Positions 47,596 to 59,983 of a stretch of 64,000 nt of DNA are shown here, piece by piece (the first letter of the stretch is position 1; each line of letters starts with the position of its first letter). The position numbers and the translations under genes are program-made. The notes under the pieces were generated by a model. It was not told the DNA's origin. It saw only the letters and a list, made by a program, of their open reading frames with translations, and searched no databases. This DNA comes from Fennellomyces sp. T-0311 (lineage: Eukaryota; Mucoromycota; Mucoromycetes; Mucorales; Lichtheimiaceae). Location of the stretch: contig JALLLT010000036.1 in the NCBI GenBank assembly GCA_025266875.1, forward strand, positions 124,001 through 188,000, written 5' to 3'.

Positions 47596-48441
47596 TTAAC
47601 CGAGAACTTCTTTCCGCTCAGCAATCCAGTTGCCAAGGGAGAGCAGAAGGCGCGGGAGATACACCTTTGCAGCCACAATGGATCCAATCAGCACAGCTGG
47701 CGGAGCAATATACTCAAACAGCCAAACGAGCGGCGAAGGCTTGATTCTCTGGACCAAATTCTTGACCTGCGTTTCAAGCTGAACAACGCTGGTTGAATTA
47801 TCTAGAACAATATCGGCACGAGACACCTTCTCGCCAAGTGGCATTTGGGCTCGAATTCTCTGCGAAGCCGCGTCTTCCGCCAAACCATCCCGGCTCATCA
47901 AACGCTGCAACTGCAACACTTCCGAGCTAACATTTTCGGGTTAGTTCATCATACACGCCCAAAAAATCCCGCATAATTTGACTTGCCAGTACACCACGAC
48001 GGTCGTGCCAACCAATTTATCCATTCCACTTTCCAACAAGAGCGGGACATCTAGTACCACCACAGACGCTCCTTTCACCCAATGAAAGAACGCCTGCTTC
48101 AGCATTTCGAGACGGACGTAAGGGTGTGTGCACTGGTTGAGGATTTTACGCTTGGCAGGGTCAGCAAAGATAACTTGACCCAGTTTCGGCCGATCGATTT
48201 CGCCATTGTCAAGGAAGACTTCGGGACCAAAATGCTTGCGAATGAGCTTATTGGCTTTTCGACCCGGTTGGACAATTTCACGAGCGATTTTGTCGGCATC
48301 AATGATGGGGATATTGTGTTCCTGCAACATCCGCGACACCGTGGACTTGCCTATAATATCGTTTAATGACTAACTCATTCCCCTAGTTACATGATCGTGC
48401 GTGCCTGAAGCAATGCCGCCTGTTAAGCCTACGAGTTTCAT
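47596..48441 (-). CDS. CAB5: Dephospho-CoA kinase
   Basis: Three exons: 48441-48405, 48350-47987, 47926-47596 (243 aa). The N-terminus MKLVGLTGGIASGKSTVS is the Walker A loop of CoaE, followed by IPIIDADKIAREIV, HPYVRLEM, VVLDVPLLLESG and RLMSRDGLAEDAASQRI. It phosphorylates the ribose 3'-OH of dephospho-CoA, the last step of coenzyme A synthesis; Cab5 is the yeast enzyme. The C-terminal hydrophobic stretch (about residues 205-230) suggests a membrane tether, as in eukaryotic monofunctional forms. Both introns use GC donors: intron 1 (GCACGC) splits the Walker A loop at the Gly before Lys, and intron 2 (GCAAGT) restores VVVYCSSE. No alternative GT site gives an intact loop. CWC15 follows 73 bp downstream. 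Confidence 0.94.
47927..47986 (-). other. GC-AG intron 2 of dephospho-CoA kinase
   Basis: Donor TACTG|GCAAGTC, acceptor ATGTTAG. Splicing gives VVVYCSSEVLQLQRLM. The nearby GT (GTCAAA) leads to the wrong frame. Confidence 0.85.
48351..48404 (-). other. GC-AG intron 1 of dephospho-CoA kinase
   Basis: Donor TCAG|GCACGC, acceptor TTATAG. It joins GIASG to KSTVS with no extra residue. The only nearby GT (GTAACT) is in the wrong phase. Confidence 0.75.
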
Positions 48442-49725
48442 TTGGTTCCACTGATCGTTTTGCTCTGTCAGCTGAAAAAAAGGTGGACGGGGTTCAGAAT
48501 GGATTTATGCTTATCGATATATCGTTTCCATGAGAACCACAGCGAAACCAGGCACCTATACGTTGCTATGCACTGCTTTATTGGATCGCTCAAACCAACA
48601 TGGTCATTGTGTGTGAGAGTAGTGCTGGAGGGCTCGCGGAGATAGTTTCAGCGATTTCTCACGACCGTGCTACGGAGGGTTCTGCACGTTTTCAGTAATG
48701 TCAATGATAAACTTCCTACTTCTTGGAGACAATTGGTGGAAAATTGTCCATATGGGGTATTTCCTGTTGCCAGTAGCTTTAACTACATCGGTATACCGCA
48801 GCGTCACACGCATCAGATTGGAAGGTGAGATTGGGAGCAGACGGTATTATCATCATGTGGGGTACGGGTCGTTGCTGGAAGATCAATAAATATATGAATT
48901 TCGTCCTGCTCTTTACCTCTCGTTCTCTTCATCACTTTCTGCATGCCAATGGCTCTGTGCTTCACTATACCTAAATGGGACCATTTTTTTTTAAAAAAAA
49001 AATACCTGATCACCACTGACAGAAAATATTTGGCTCAATGGAGAATAACCATAAACTCGAAAAACCTTTAATGGGATGTACTACGAGATATAAATATCGA
49101 TACAAAGTCTCCGGTTGTTCATTATTGACTTGACAGGGTAAATACCGCGATCTTCTTTATGGCACTTTAATACAGGTGACACATGTGGAAGATGTCGGCT
49201 CGCGTTTTTTTCCCAGAAAAGTGAAATCATCGTTTTTCCCTGGGGCGCCCGGTTGAGTAGGGGTCATGCTATATTATACAAACAGACCTACTTAGTAAGC
49301 TGAATACTGATTCTAATAATTTTTTCTCTGCTAAAAGTAGTATTAGCAAGTAGCTTTGAGCGTTTACTAGGTAAAAAGTGATTTGTGTGTGGAGTTTGGA
49401 CTGTGGTTGCTTGTAAGTTACTTTCATATTACTTGCTTACATATGATTTTGCTACACTTCGAGGACAAAAAAAGGGTGCGCTGTTCCAAAATTGGGATAA
49501 GTACAATTGTCCATTTTGGTATACTTTGTCACCTGAACCTTCATTTTTTGTACACAAGAGGAGAAATAACGCAGCAAATCGGAAAAAATGTTCTCTCGTG
49601 GATCATTCACTTTCTTTGTGGAGAATTGTTCGAACGCAAGTGGGAACAACCGGACGAAAGGAATATAAAATGGCAGCAAGTTTTCAAAGTTTATTTCGTC
49701 GTTTCTTTTCTTTAACACTTTTAGC
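48442..49725. other. Divergent spacer between CAB5 and the sugar transporter
   Basis: 1.3 kb containing both promoters. Open frames at 49383-49729 (+) and 49452-49727 (-) overlap each other and have no domain. Confidence 0.5.
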
Positions 49726-51888
49726 ATGAGTCAAGATTTGGAACTTGCTGTTCTAAAACCGAAAAGTAGTTGGCGGGTTTACTTTGCCGTCATTTTTGCA
49801 TGTAAGTTACTGATCGCCCCTTCCAGAAAAGATCAACCAACAACTTTCTGTTTTCCCCACATAAAAGCAATCGGTGGTCTGCTCTTTGGTTATGATCAGG
49901 GCGTCATGAGTGGCATTCTGGTGATGGAGCATTGGGTCAAGTACTTCAACAATCCAAATGCTGTATGGCGTGGCTTTATTACCAGTATCTACCTTTTGGG
50001 TGCCTTTGTCGGCGGTCTTGCTGCAGGCCCAATCTCTGAACGCATCGGACGAAAGCGGAGTATTATGGGTGCCACAATCATCTTTTGGTTTGGCACCAGC
50101 ATGCAAACGGGTGCTTCGAATGTCGATGTAAGTTTGATTTTCCATATCACATTTACATTTAAGTTAATACTTCTGTAGCTTTTGATGGCAGGTCGATTCT
50201 TCCAAGGTATCTCGATTGGTATGTACAGTATGAACATTACAGTCTACCAGAGCGAATTGAGTCCACCGCACCTTCGTGGTCGTGCGATCAGTTTCCAGCA
50301 GTTTAGCATTGTGACAGGGTAAGTCAAATTGGATACTGCGTCAATACAATACTCAATGCCGTGTAGTATCATGATTGCCTTTTGGATCGGTTATGGCTGT
50401 GCCTAGTAAGTTTACCTCGTGACAAATCATGTATCAGGTTACTTAAACATTTTCTTCATGACAACATAGTATCAACAGTGACGCATCCTGGCGTGTTCCT
50501 TTGGGTATTCAGTTGGCTCCTAGCGTTGTTTTGTAAGTAGAAAAGAATAATTACCAAGAAAGTGAGAATATTGAGCTGATCATACCAATGTAAAATTGTC
50601 CAGGTTCTTTGGGTGCTTCCTTCTGCCTTATTCTCCGCGCTGGCTCGCAAGCAAAGGTCGTACAGACGAGGCACTGCAAACCCTGGCCAAGTTACACGCC
50701 AACGGAGACATCAACGATCCCTATGTCCGCCAGGAATATGATGAGATTATGGAACAGGTCAGGTACGAACAGGAGCACTCCCTCAAGACATACCGTGAAT
50801 TGTTCCGCTCGCCATCCACACGCAAGCGTGTCTTTTTGGCTATGGTTAGCTGATTATTGATATTTGATTCTGACATGTTACTAACAAAAGAAAATCGGAT
50901 CTAGGGCGTACAAGGTATGCAGCAGTGGATTGGTATCAATGCTGTCTTGTACTATGCTCCCTTCATTTTCCAATCGGCTGGTATGACAGGCACGTTGCCT
51001 TCCTTGCTTGCTACTGGCGTCAATGGTGTCGTTTGCGTCATTTTCACCATTCCTGCCTTGCTTTTCATGGACAAATGGGGCCGTCGAAAGACTGTTTTGA
51101 CCGGCAGTGTTGGCATGGGTACCTCTATGCTTATTGCCGGCGCACTTCTCCGAGGTATGTTCTACCTATACTGCTGACACCTTTATAACTAAACTTTTCG
51201 TTGCACTTTTGACCAGCTTACCCTTACCGTGAGGAAGGTCCCAACAACACCCAGGCACAGTATGGTGCTGTGGCAATGATGTTCATCTTCAGTGCCTCAT
51301 TTGCATCATCCTGGGGTCCCATTGGTTGGATTTATCCCGCAGAGATCTTCCCCAACAGAGCGCGTGCCAAGGGCGCATCACGTAAGCCCATTTTTATCAA
51401 TCAATCAATAGTTGCAAATGTTAATGGATCCAAACAAAAACAGTTGCTACCGCTACCAACTATCTCATGAACTTTGTAATTGGTGAAATCACTCCAGTAC
51501 GTATAAGTTTGAAAAATCAATCTAGGAACTTTTTCTAATTATGTTGCGGTTCCCTTAATGATTAGGTCATGTTGGACAATATCAAGTATGGTACCTATTT
51601 CTTCTTCTTTGCTACCAATGTTGTCTGTGGCCTTATCATCTTTTTCTTCTATCCTGGTAATTTATATCAAAACATGAAAGGTGCATGATTATACTAATCT
51701 TTATGCTTGAAATTACTGCAGAAACCAAAAACCGCTCGTTGGAAGAAATGGAGATTTTATTCGGTGGTGAGGAAGCCAATGAAATTGAAAAGGTCGCCCG
51801 CCGCAGATACGAGGGCACAGGTGCCCAGGCTACTGAAGAGTCCGACAAGCACTCGTCGACCGAGGACAAGACTGAGATCAAAGCTTAG
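49726..51888 (+). CDS. MFS sugar transporter (hexose-type)
   Basis: Eleven exons: 49726-49801, 49868-50127, 50179-50318, 50367-50405, 50470-50532, 50604-50844, 50905-51154, 51217-51381, 51444-51496, 51566-51656, 51722-51888 (514 aa). It has the twelve-helix sugar-porter pattern: GGLLFGYDQGVMSG in helix 1, GPISERIGRKRS in loop 2-3, GRFFQGISIGMYS, a variant PESPRWL (PYSPRWLASKGR), QQWIGINAVLYYAP in helix 7, DKWGRRK in loop 8-9 and PETKNRSLEEMEILF at the end. The QQxxGxN motif and the whole layout match proton-coupled hexose/quinate-type fungal porters in the plasma membrane; substrate cannot be fixed from sequence alone. The C-terminal tail is hydrophilic with several Lys, possible ubiquitin sites. 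Intron density is the highest in the window. Confidence 0.93.
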
Positions 51889-53177
51889 TCACATTTACAT
51901 GTTATGCTTAATTTCAAACTTTTCACAAATATGTTTTAATGTAATAATAAATCACAATAGTAGTATTGGAAAAATTAGGGTTTCTTCTTTGGTTGAACAT
52001 GTAGAGGTAATTCATAAATATACATACTCATCTTACACCGTTGCTAGAATTATTAGTTTATCAACAGGATGTAACGTATTTGCTTCTGCATACATACATA
52101 ACAGAAATGTTCTTATTTTGAGTATGATGAAGGGTGATGGTATTCGTCTCAGTCTCAGCTGAATTGATTCCTCCAATACATATTTGGGGACTACAACAAT
52201 CGTCCCTAATCTCTTAATCTGAGTTCACACGTAACAAGTCTCTGCATGATCACTTGCTCACTTGCCCCACGATCGTTAGACAGGTCGAACTATGTTCTGA
52301 TTTTAGAAAAGCATTCGTCTTTAATTCTGTCCTCAATCATCGACAATTTAAAAAGAGAGTAGCTTTTCATAATAAATGCATCTTTTGTGTAATTCGATCT
52401 TCCTTGGATGACTATTTTGTATATTCAACTGATGCGACTACAACCAATCCGGTTACTATCAATTTTAAGGTATTAAATAAGGCAAGCATTTACCAACCCT
52501 TCCGAAACTTAATGACAAAGTCAGAAATTAGCGAGTTGTCTATTCAGAAGCTTGTTCCTTTTAGACGGTTTCTGTGATGGATGCAAGTCTTCCTAGACTA
52601 TTTTCTCAAGACTTTAATATTTCAGATTCAGACCTTAATAAACCGATACGCATCAGCTCTATTACTATTAGATGGTTGAAAAGATTTCATAATACACGTA
52701 TAGGGTGTGTGCTGCTCTTATATCGTACCTGAAAGTTCTTTGCTGATCAACAAAAAACAAAATTGCTTGCCTTTCCAGATTCTGCCATACATACATCTGA
52801 GACTATTGTATCGCATCGAAGTTGACCGGTGGTTAAACTTTGAGGACTCAACATGCAATCTTTCTTACTGCATACACATTTTCAACTATTACCTTATCAG
52901 TGACAGAAGTATAACAGATGAATTGAGTCGGATGGTAATATACCTGGTAGCTGCTTTTCTATTTATAGTTCGAGCCCAACGATTGTGGTTTTGCGAATCT
53001 AAAATGAAGTGGTACGTTCTCAAATGACGATCGTACTCATCAGCGTCAGTTTTGGTATTAAGTGACATTGATAGTATTGGAAAGAAACATGGTTTTTTTT
53101 TTGCTTTGTTGAACATGGGAGGAGATACATACAAAGAGAGAGAGGAATATTCGTGTGGATCAACGGGTATTTTTTTT
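51889..53177. other. AT-rich spacer, no gene seen
   Basis: 1.3 kb between convergent 3' ends. Frames at 52254-52577 and 52707-53027 (+) show no domain; the first does not begin with ATG. Confidence 0.5.
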
Positions 53178-53947
53178 TTACATGAGAACACATTTTTCTT
53201 TCTTTTGATTCTTCTTTTTACCCTCAGTAGCCCTAACAGCTGCGGTAAAAACTTCCTCAACGGCATCACCTGACTTGGCAGAGCACTCGATATAGTCATA
53301 GGCACCGATTTTGCGCGCGACACCGAGACCTTGTTCATAAGTGACCGGGGCTGATGCTGCCTTGGCAAGCTCGTCGATTGTGTTTGCGTCGTCGCGCAAG
53401 TCCTTCTTGCATGCTACCAACAAGTAAGGTACATTCTGGCAGTGCTCCAGCACTTCAGGCAACCACTATTTACAAATAAAAAAACTATAGTCAGATCCTT
53501 ATCGATACATTATAACAGGAACCGCTGCAGGTACCTACCTTTTCTGTGATGTTGTCCAGCGAATCCGGCAGATCGATCGCAAAGGCAATAAGAAGAACGT
53601 GCGTGTCAGGGTATGAAAGTGGCCGTAGTCGATCATAGTCTTCCTGGCCTGGTAACAGAATACGTAACTACGCAGCACTTTCGTGTACTTTTATACACAT
53701 ACCTGCAGTATCATATAAGGCTAATTCGACATGTTGCCCATCAACATCGAAATCTTTAACAAAGTTATCAAAAACTGTGGGCACATGACCCTGTTTCGAC
53801 TGATCAGCATCCCAGCTTTATAATCTAGCAGATGAAATGGAGCCTTACCCTTGGAAAATCGCCATGTGCAAACACTGTTAGCAGGGACGTCTTGCCGCAT
53901 GCGCCATCGCCTACAATGACGAGTTTCCGTTGTATAACTTTGGACAT
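53178..53947 (-). CDS. Rho-family small GTPase
   Basis: Four exons: 53947-53849, 53790-53703, 53648-53539, 53465-53178 (194 aa). The P-loop GDGACGKTS (residues 13-21), effector [36 protein letters not shown] (a TKLD-type motif in which K-D is kept) and ECSAK are all present. The C-terminus is a Lys-rich patch ending CVLM, a CaaX box; the terminal Met favours farnesylation. The insert helix region between CKKDL and ECSAK identifies it as Rho rather than Ras. It is closest to Rho1/Rho2 types, which control cell-wall synthesis and actin polarity. It lies just downstream (187 bp) of the arrestin-like gene on the same strand. Confidence 0.93.
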
Positions 53948-54134
53948 TGGCCGTCCTGAGAAAAGTAAAAGAGCAGCATGGAAATTGGGTCGCTCCCATT
54001 GTGGCTGACGTGACACAAGAGCAATTGGCGCGATATGTTTAGTGCTGTTTATAAAAAAGCCAAGTTGTTTATGTACAATATTATGCATGCATGTGAGTTT
54101 ATACAAAGAAAAAAAACCAAATGAAAGAGAGAGT

Positions 54135-55226
54135 CTAATATATGCTATAAGCAGGCGGGTGCTCATACATGGGGGGTGGCGTGGATGGCTGGCTTGTTGC
54201 CTCGTACTCTGGCAAATTGAACGCACCTCTCTTTTCCAGCAAGCCAATCTGCTTATCACGGATTTCAATGTCGGTTTCAAACGAAATGCTTCGTTGAGTC
54301 CGTCCCGACGTGATCTCCGGAAAAACAAGTGCCATGGAAACTTTAAGCGAGTGCCTGACATTAAATAGTCCGCTGACATTCATCGACGGTACCATGCACT
54401 TGTCGTCTGGGAGACGATACTCGATCGTACCGCGCCATGACTCTGTAAGTACATGGCCAGGCACAGCTTGTTTTGCTGGATCCACCCGAGAAAGCACGTG
54501 GGCAGCATAGGCTTCTTCTTCTTGTCCGCAAACACTGCGCCGCTCCACCAGAAATACACACAGCGACAAAAGTCGCACGCCGGGAATGGTCGGTGCAACC
54601 CAAAGCGTGAGTGGCAGTAATGATCCCACGGACAGCGTATCATCGTCGATGGTGATGTGATAGTCTAAGAACTGTGCGTGGTGCCGACGCGAGTCGATGG
54701 AGCGTGCCACATTATCCCCTGAAAGCATCATCGAGTTGAACGGGAATCTTGCCACCCTGATCGGGCAATTTCTGCTGCTTCGGGTCGAATACGCGAACGC
54801 TGCTTTGGCCGTAACATAATAGTTCACCTTGATGTTTTTGCTGTCGATGGTATCCGGTAACCCTCCGAGCAGGAGGCGCATTTCAAATGTATATCGGGAT
54901 TTACCGCCGTAGACGGTTGTAGCGGAGCTCGGGTTAAGGACCAAGTGTCGTTGAATCAGTTGCTTTCTTACTATAGGAGAAGAGTAGATTATGAGACGGG
55001 TGCGGCGAGCAAGTCAGCAGACGAGCGTTTTCGGCTTACTGGATGGCTGCTTTGTTGTGAGATTGCCCCTAAAGCAAATCAGGAGATTATGTAGCCGCTT
55101 TTTAGGGCTGATTAAATCGACATAGCCTCGCAGAACTGTGACTGTATCAACGTTGTTCGCATCGAGGTCGAGATAAAGCGTGTCTTCCAGCAAATGAAGC
55201 GATAAAACAGTATGGTCACCAAGCAT
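54135..55226 (-). CDS. Arrestin-like adaptor protein (2) with PPxY tail
   Basis: Two exons, 55226-55040 and 54970-54135 (340 aa). The N-lobe includes LDLDANNVDTVTVLRGYV, matching the arrestin opening strands. The C-lobe holds GSLLPLTLWVAP and VRLLSLCVFLVER. The tail has NLPEYEATSQ followed by PPPMYEHPPAYSIY, giving two PPxY motifs for Rsp5-type ubiquitin ligases. The start at 55226 is the first in-frame ATG of the conserved region; the frame remains open further upstream without another ATG in good context. Function as an endocytic adaptor is inferred from family and tail. The gene sits between the Rho GTPase and the GDOWN1-like gene. Confidence 0.82.
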
Positions 55227-55704
55227 CTCGAGAGAAGACGGGAAGAGAAGACGGTATAACAAAAAGCTGGGCTGGGAATTGCTCTTAAGACTTGTAGCAT
55301 GTGTAACAATTATCCGTCCCTGGATTTAGTATGCGTGGGGGATAGGGTCCCCTTGCTGAAAACAATTTGCCCCACAGTCAATCCTACGTGTCAGCGGATA
55401 TCGTGGTTGGATGTGTTTCGTCCAATTTGACCTTCGGGCCTTCCGGCATATGAATTTTTTTTATCGCAGAAGCCGTGCGTTGCGGATGAAGATCGTTCCG
55501 TGGAAGCCAGGATACTCCCGGAAACTCCTTGTACCTTTTTTACTCTTTTTTTTTGGCTGTTAGCGTGTGATATATGTATAGGGAAAGCGGGATGCTTTGT
55601 AGCAAAAAAGAAATTTGTACAAGAAATTACGATACAGGGAAAAGCGCAAATAAAAAACATATAGACATTGAAGTGGTGGCACCGGTCGATACCATCAGAA
55701 GCCG
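55227..55704. other. Spacer between arrestin-like and GDOWN1-like genes
   Basis: 478 bp, both flanking genes on the minus strand, so it contains the promoter of the arrestin-like gene. No distinct element seen. Confidence 0.5.
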
Positions 55705-56848
55705 TTACAGTCCATGGTCGTCGTCCTCGTCATGATCATCATAGTCGCGGCTATAGTCGTCCTCTTCGTCGCTGGACATCATTATCTGGTCTTCAGATCC
55801 AGTCTTTTTCATCCCGTCAAAATAGACACCTTGTGGCACCATGTAATCATCGTCTTCGTCATCGTCAATCTTGTTCAACATCAGAGGCGGCGGCTGGCTG
55901 CCCGTCAGTTGCATCCGGCTCATAGTCATACTAAAAAAACACATTTGCCTACTGTGAGATGACATCAGCCTCGTCTCAGGACTCGCACTATACCTTAGCG
56001 AATCATCCAGCGACACGGGCATTGGCGGAGGAGGTAGCATACGGTTGCTTTCCTATTAAAAGTAAAGAAAAGGCGATTTTAGCCATGTTTCACCTTGCCA
56101 ATGAGGGTAAATATTACCTCAAGCAAGCGCTGGTGGTGCTCTTGGAGTTTGACGGACTCCTCCAGGCTCATCATGCAGACCTTGGACTAAATATGCTAAA
56201 TTTTAGAACATGTAGAAAATAAACTATCCCGCGGGACTTACGGGCAGCTCCGCCTCTTCAACCAGATAGGAGCTTGGTCGTCGCATGAGGACACTGCTGC
56301 TGTTTCGTCGCTTGAAGATATAGGGCTGATGTTGCGCCCGTGCGTTAGCCATGGCGATACCACGCTTACGGGCTTCCTGACGAGGCGTCAGAAAGCTGAG
56401 CCCTGCCAGCTTGGAGGTCAAGGCGCTTTCACGGTCGGCAAAGGTATTCTCCACGGTAATCTCATCATCAAGCAATTCAGGACTCAGAAGCAGCACATCG
56501 ATCTGTCGGATGCTTTGCTTCAGCTTGGCTCCTTTATCAGGAAGCGTATGGATAACGGCTCTAAACAAAACATGAGTCAGAGGGGAAACGAAAAGAGTTC
56601 ATACTGCAAGGCCCTTGTCGTACTCAACCTCCATCTATTTTCCGCAAGTGCAAAGTAGACTCTACATACCTGTGACGAAGCATACGTTCATTCCTCTCCT
56701 TGAGTTCGAGCAGCTCTGAACGAGTGCACGCCTCAAGATTCTTTCTGGATGGCGAGCAATCCAGCGAATGGAGTGACCCACGCCGGGATCGCAGCGAGTA
56801 TGGTGTGGAATTATATAGGCGATTGGGGGTAGAACTGGTAGCGTACAT
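55705..56848 (-). CDS. POLR2M/GDOWN1 (GRINL1A)-like protein
   Basis: Five exons: 56848-56670, 56560-56242, 56186-56118, 56052-55994, 55930-55705 (283 aa). Two blocks match the animal protein in the same order. The first, near residues 40-75, reads RSELLELKERNERMLRHR then IHTLPDKGAKLKQSI, like the animal LLRN...LPDKGKK helix. The second, near residues 167-185, reads MSLEESVKLQEHHQRLLE, like its SIEESLALQ helix. The C-terminus is acidic (DDEDDDY, a poly-Asp/Glu tail), as in the animal protein. GDOWN1 binds RNA polymerase II and competes with TFIIF. Between the blocks are basic, Ser-rich sequences. The match rests on short motifs, so the assignment is probable rather than certain. Confidence 0.6.
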
Positions 56849-57945
56849 ATCGGTAATCTTTGGGCATAAGTGAGCGGTTGAGAAAGTGTCTGCATACCTT
56901 TCCTTCCTCCCTCAAAATTCACATCACGTGGTGCTGCGCATCACTCGTCCAGAAATGGTGCTGTTTCACTGGTTGACAAGCTTCCTGTTTCCTCTGCATG
57001 TTCGCTCTCAAACAAATACTGCGGGGTTGGGTGCCATGGCAGCTGCTGGAGCGAGCTGGTTGCTTTACAACCGGCCCTTGGAGAAATAGCTGTCTCTGTG
57101 AGGAGCGGCCGAGGGCTTTGACGAAAATAAAATCTCCAGATTCGATAGCAAATATTGCCACCCGGTTTTGCTTTTCTGTGCACAGTTGGGCAAGGGATGT
57201 GGTGTTACGTGCTTCCGTTGTTGAGTAACATAACATGAAACACTCTTGGCTGCAGGTAATCATATCCCAGCACCCTGACTCTCTCTCTCTCTCTATTCCA
57301 GAGTCCAGCAGAAGCTGTTCTCCGCCGACGAATTTTCTTCAACTGGGGATTTCAAAATCGACGCCAAAATATATTGGTGCTCGTTTTATCACTTGCACTT
57401 GGGGACTTCCCATTTCCACTCCCGCTGATTACTGTAACCTGGGGAGTAACATCGAATTCTGCCGTTACAGACCCATGTTTACTTTGCTTCCGAATATGGC
57501 CACTCTCTGCCACATATTAAGGCTGAAAGTCCGTAGTGGCATCACAGCTGGTAAGTGATCGTCGATATGACGCAGTCAGATATCTACCCTCACTACTCTC
57601 CTTTTTCCTCCCGCTTCACTACCACTCCAAGTTTTTATTACATGCGAGGCCGTGTCAAACACGATGATGGCTGACAGACATTCAAAGTAAGATTGCAGAC
57701 AGTTATAATCACCAACTACTATGATATTTCCAAGTCATCCATTGCTTCAAAGGCTTATCGATAACATTATCTTAACATCTAATAAAGCATTGACTTTAAC
57801 CTTGTGTGAATCAAAGGGCACTGCTTAATTTATAAATTCGTATAACTGATATAGAAACGGTACAAAATATTCATGAAAGTATGCCAAGTACGTAAAAACG
57901 AAATATCAAGCTGCGACAGCCCAGAAGTACTTTCTTCGACTTTGC
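56849..57945. other. Intergenic region, no supported gene
   Basis: Contains an ATG-started frame at 57235-57558 (+, 107 codons) ending near a GTAAGT donor-like site, but no downstream exon or domain was found. A short CT run lies at about 57282-57295. Confidence 0.45.
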
Positions 57946-59983
57946 TTAGCGCTTTTCGACAAAAACTTGCATGCCAAACTTCATAGGGTGGGTCAGCGAA
58001 AGATCATATGTAATGGTTTGGTTCGGGGCAAGCGAAAACTTGTATTGCTTCACCAGCAAGGTGATAGCAACAAGAGCCTCGAGAGTCGCCAGATTTTGAC
58101 CTGTTCATCAGGTAAACAGATAAGTTAAACCTTTAATCTTCCCATCCTGCAGCGTTCATATACGTACCTAAGCAAATACGCGGACCTGCGTGAAATGCGG
58201 GCCATTGACCTGCTGACTCGCGACGAAGTTCACCATCCGGAGTGATCCAGCGTTCTGGTTTAAAATCTCGAGCATCCGCACCCCAAACCTTCTCTGATCG
58301 AGCCATTGCGTACGGTCCCCAAACAATTGAATCTCCTTTCTTGACAGGTGACCCATCAGGGAGTATGTCGTCATCTAAAGCAACTTTGATGTTGGAAGGA
58401 ACCGATGGGTACAGACGAAGGACTTCGTAGAACCTAAATTATAGTTTGTTTAGAGCTCACAATAGTATAGTTTCAAAGTAAGAATACTTACACGGCGTGG
58501 GCATAAGTCATCTTTTTAATAACCTCATAGAATTCGGGTGCATCCAACGACTTTTCATCCTCGGGAATAAATTGTTCAATTTCTGCAAGGAGTTTGGCTT
58601 CGACCCGAGGATGAAGTATCAGATTGTAGAACGTCCATGACAGTGCTTGCGCTGTGGTATCTCGGCCTGCAATGATAAAGTTCAAAACGGTATCCCGAAG
58701 TTCTTTATCGCTGAGAAGTTCGCCTTGAGGATTACGTGCAGCCATGAAACGTGATAGCAGATCCTTGTATTCACCACCGTTTTTGACTTGCTCGCGTCGC
58801 TCGCGGATTAAAGTATACGCGAAATCGTCAATAACCTTGAGATGATCCTTGAACCTCATACTTCCGGGGCTAAAGATAGGCTTGAGTGCGTCGCGCAAGT
58901 TGGTGAAGGGATCGACGAATCGTTCGAGGCAGCTGGACTGGCAAATATCGAACGATGCGGCAAAAGGAACCTTGGTCTTGCTGAGTAATGCATTCAACTG
59001 CTTTCCGAATCCCAATCTACACACAATCGCATATGCATTGTTAATATCGTGTTCTCTATATAAATATTACTTTAGCATTCGAATTTACAACACAAAGGAA
59101 TCGAGGGTGAACTTGTAAATCACATCATGGAAATCGACGGGTTTTCCGTTTGTAGCCTTCTTTTCGAAAATCCTTTCGCTCATAACATTGAGTTCTTTAA
59201 TAAAGACGCTGTAATAGAGGTACGAACGAGTGAGTAAATAAAACAATCTTGTTAACAACATTTTGCTTACTCTGTGAAATGATCGCGGAAATTGACGACA
59301 TTGAAAATTAAACTGGCCGTTTTACGTTGGTACTTCCACTGCTCGCCATTCGCTGCAAAGATTCCGTGACCGAACAAATCACCCATGGCATCCCTAAAAT
59401 GGAGCGGTAACGCACTTAGAGCATGAAATAAACCTAAACACCACAAAACCTACATCATTTCTGGGCCTTTTACATAGTTCGAGAAATTGTCTAATTGAAG
59501 ATATGAGATTGGGCTTGTATAACTCATCAAACCATTGCTTTCTTACGTTTAAGGACATGTTCTACATTAGCAGGGTCAATGGTCAGAATCCTCGGAGATA
59601 ATCCAATGACGGTGCTGAAGCTACATTGTTGACGAGCAGATAAGTTTCCTTTCCAAGTATTTGCGTCCAGAAAAAGTAGAATTTTCATAAACTTACACTG
59701 TCAGAGCATCATGCGACTCCACCATATCCAAAATGTTATCAAGAACACGGTCCTTATTCTTGAGCTGCTGGAATAAGGATCCAACAAGCGGATCACCGCG
59801 TACAAAAGGAATACCTTCGCGCCGCTCGGTAAAGATGGCCCGGTCGTTATATTTCAATGCCAACAGACCCAGAATGGCAGTACCAGCAGCAACAGTCGCT
59901 CCTCCAATTCTTACAGGATCTGAGAGGTTATCTGGCAACGACATCGATAAGGAGCTTGCAAAGGTCGATAGCAGCGTAGACAT
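57946..59983 (-). CDS. Cytochrome P450 monooxygenase (copy A)
   Basis: Eight exons: 59983-59697, 59620-59547, 59490-59454, 59393-59271, 59208-59089, 59016-58492, 58433-58168, 58100-57946 (528 aa). The N-terminus has one membrane anchor (about residues 28-48) followed by a short basic stretch. The P450 signatures are complete: HGIFAANGEQWKYQRK (helix C), AGRDTTAQALSW (helix I, oxygen binding), EVLRLYP (ExxR), FKPERW and FHAGPRICLGQ with the haem-ligand Cys. It is a microsomal class-II fungal P450 of the fatty-acid-hydroxylase-like group, common and expanded in Mucorales; substrate unknown. Exon 3 is just 37 nt. It is near-identical over exon 6 to the truncated copy at the right window edge, so it belongs to a tandem family. 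Confidence 0.93.
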
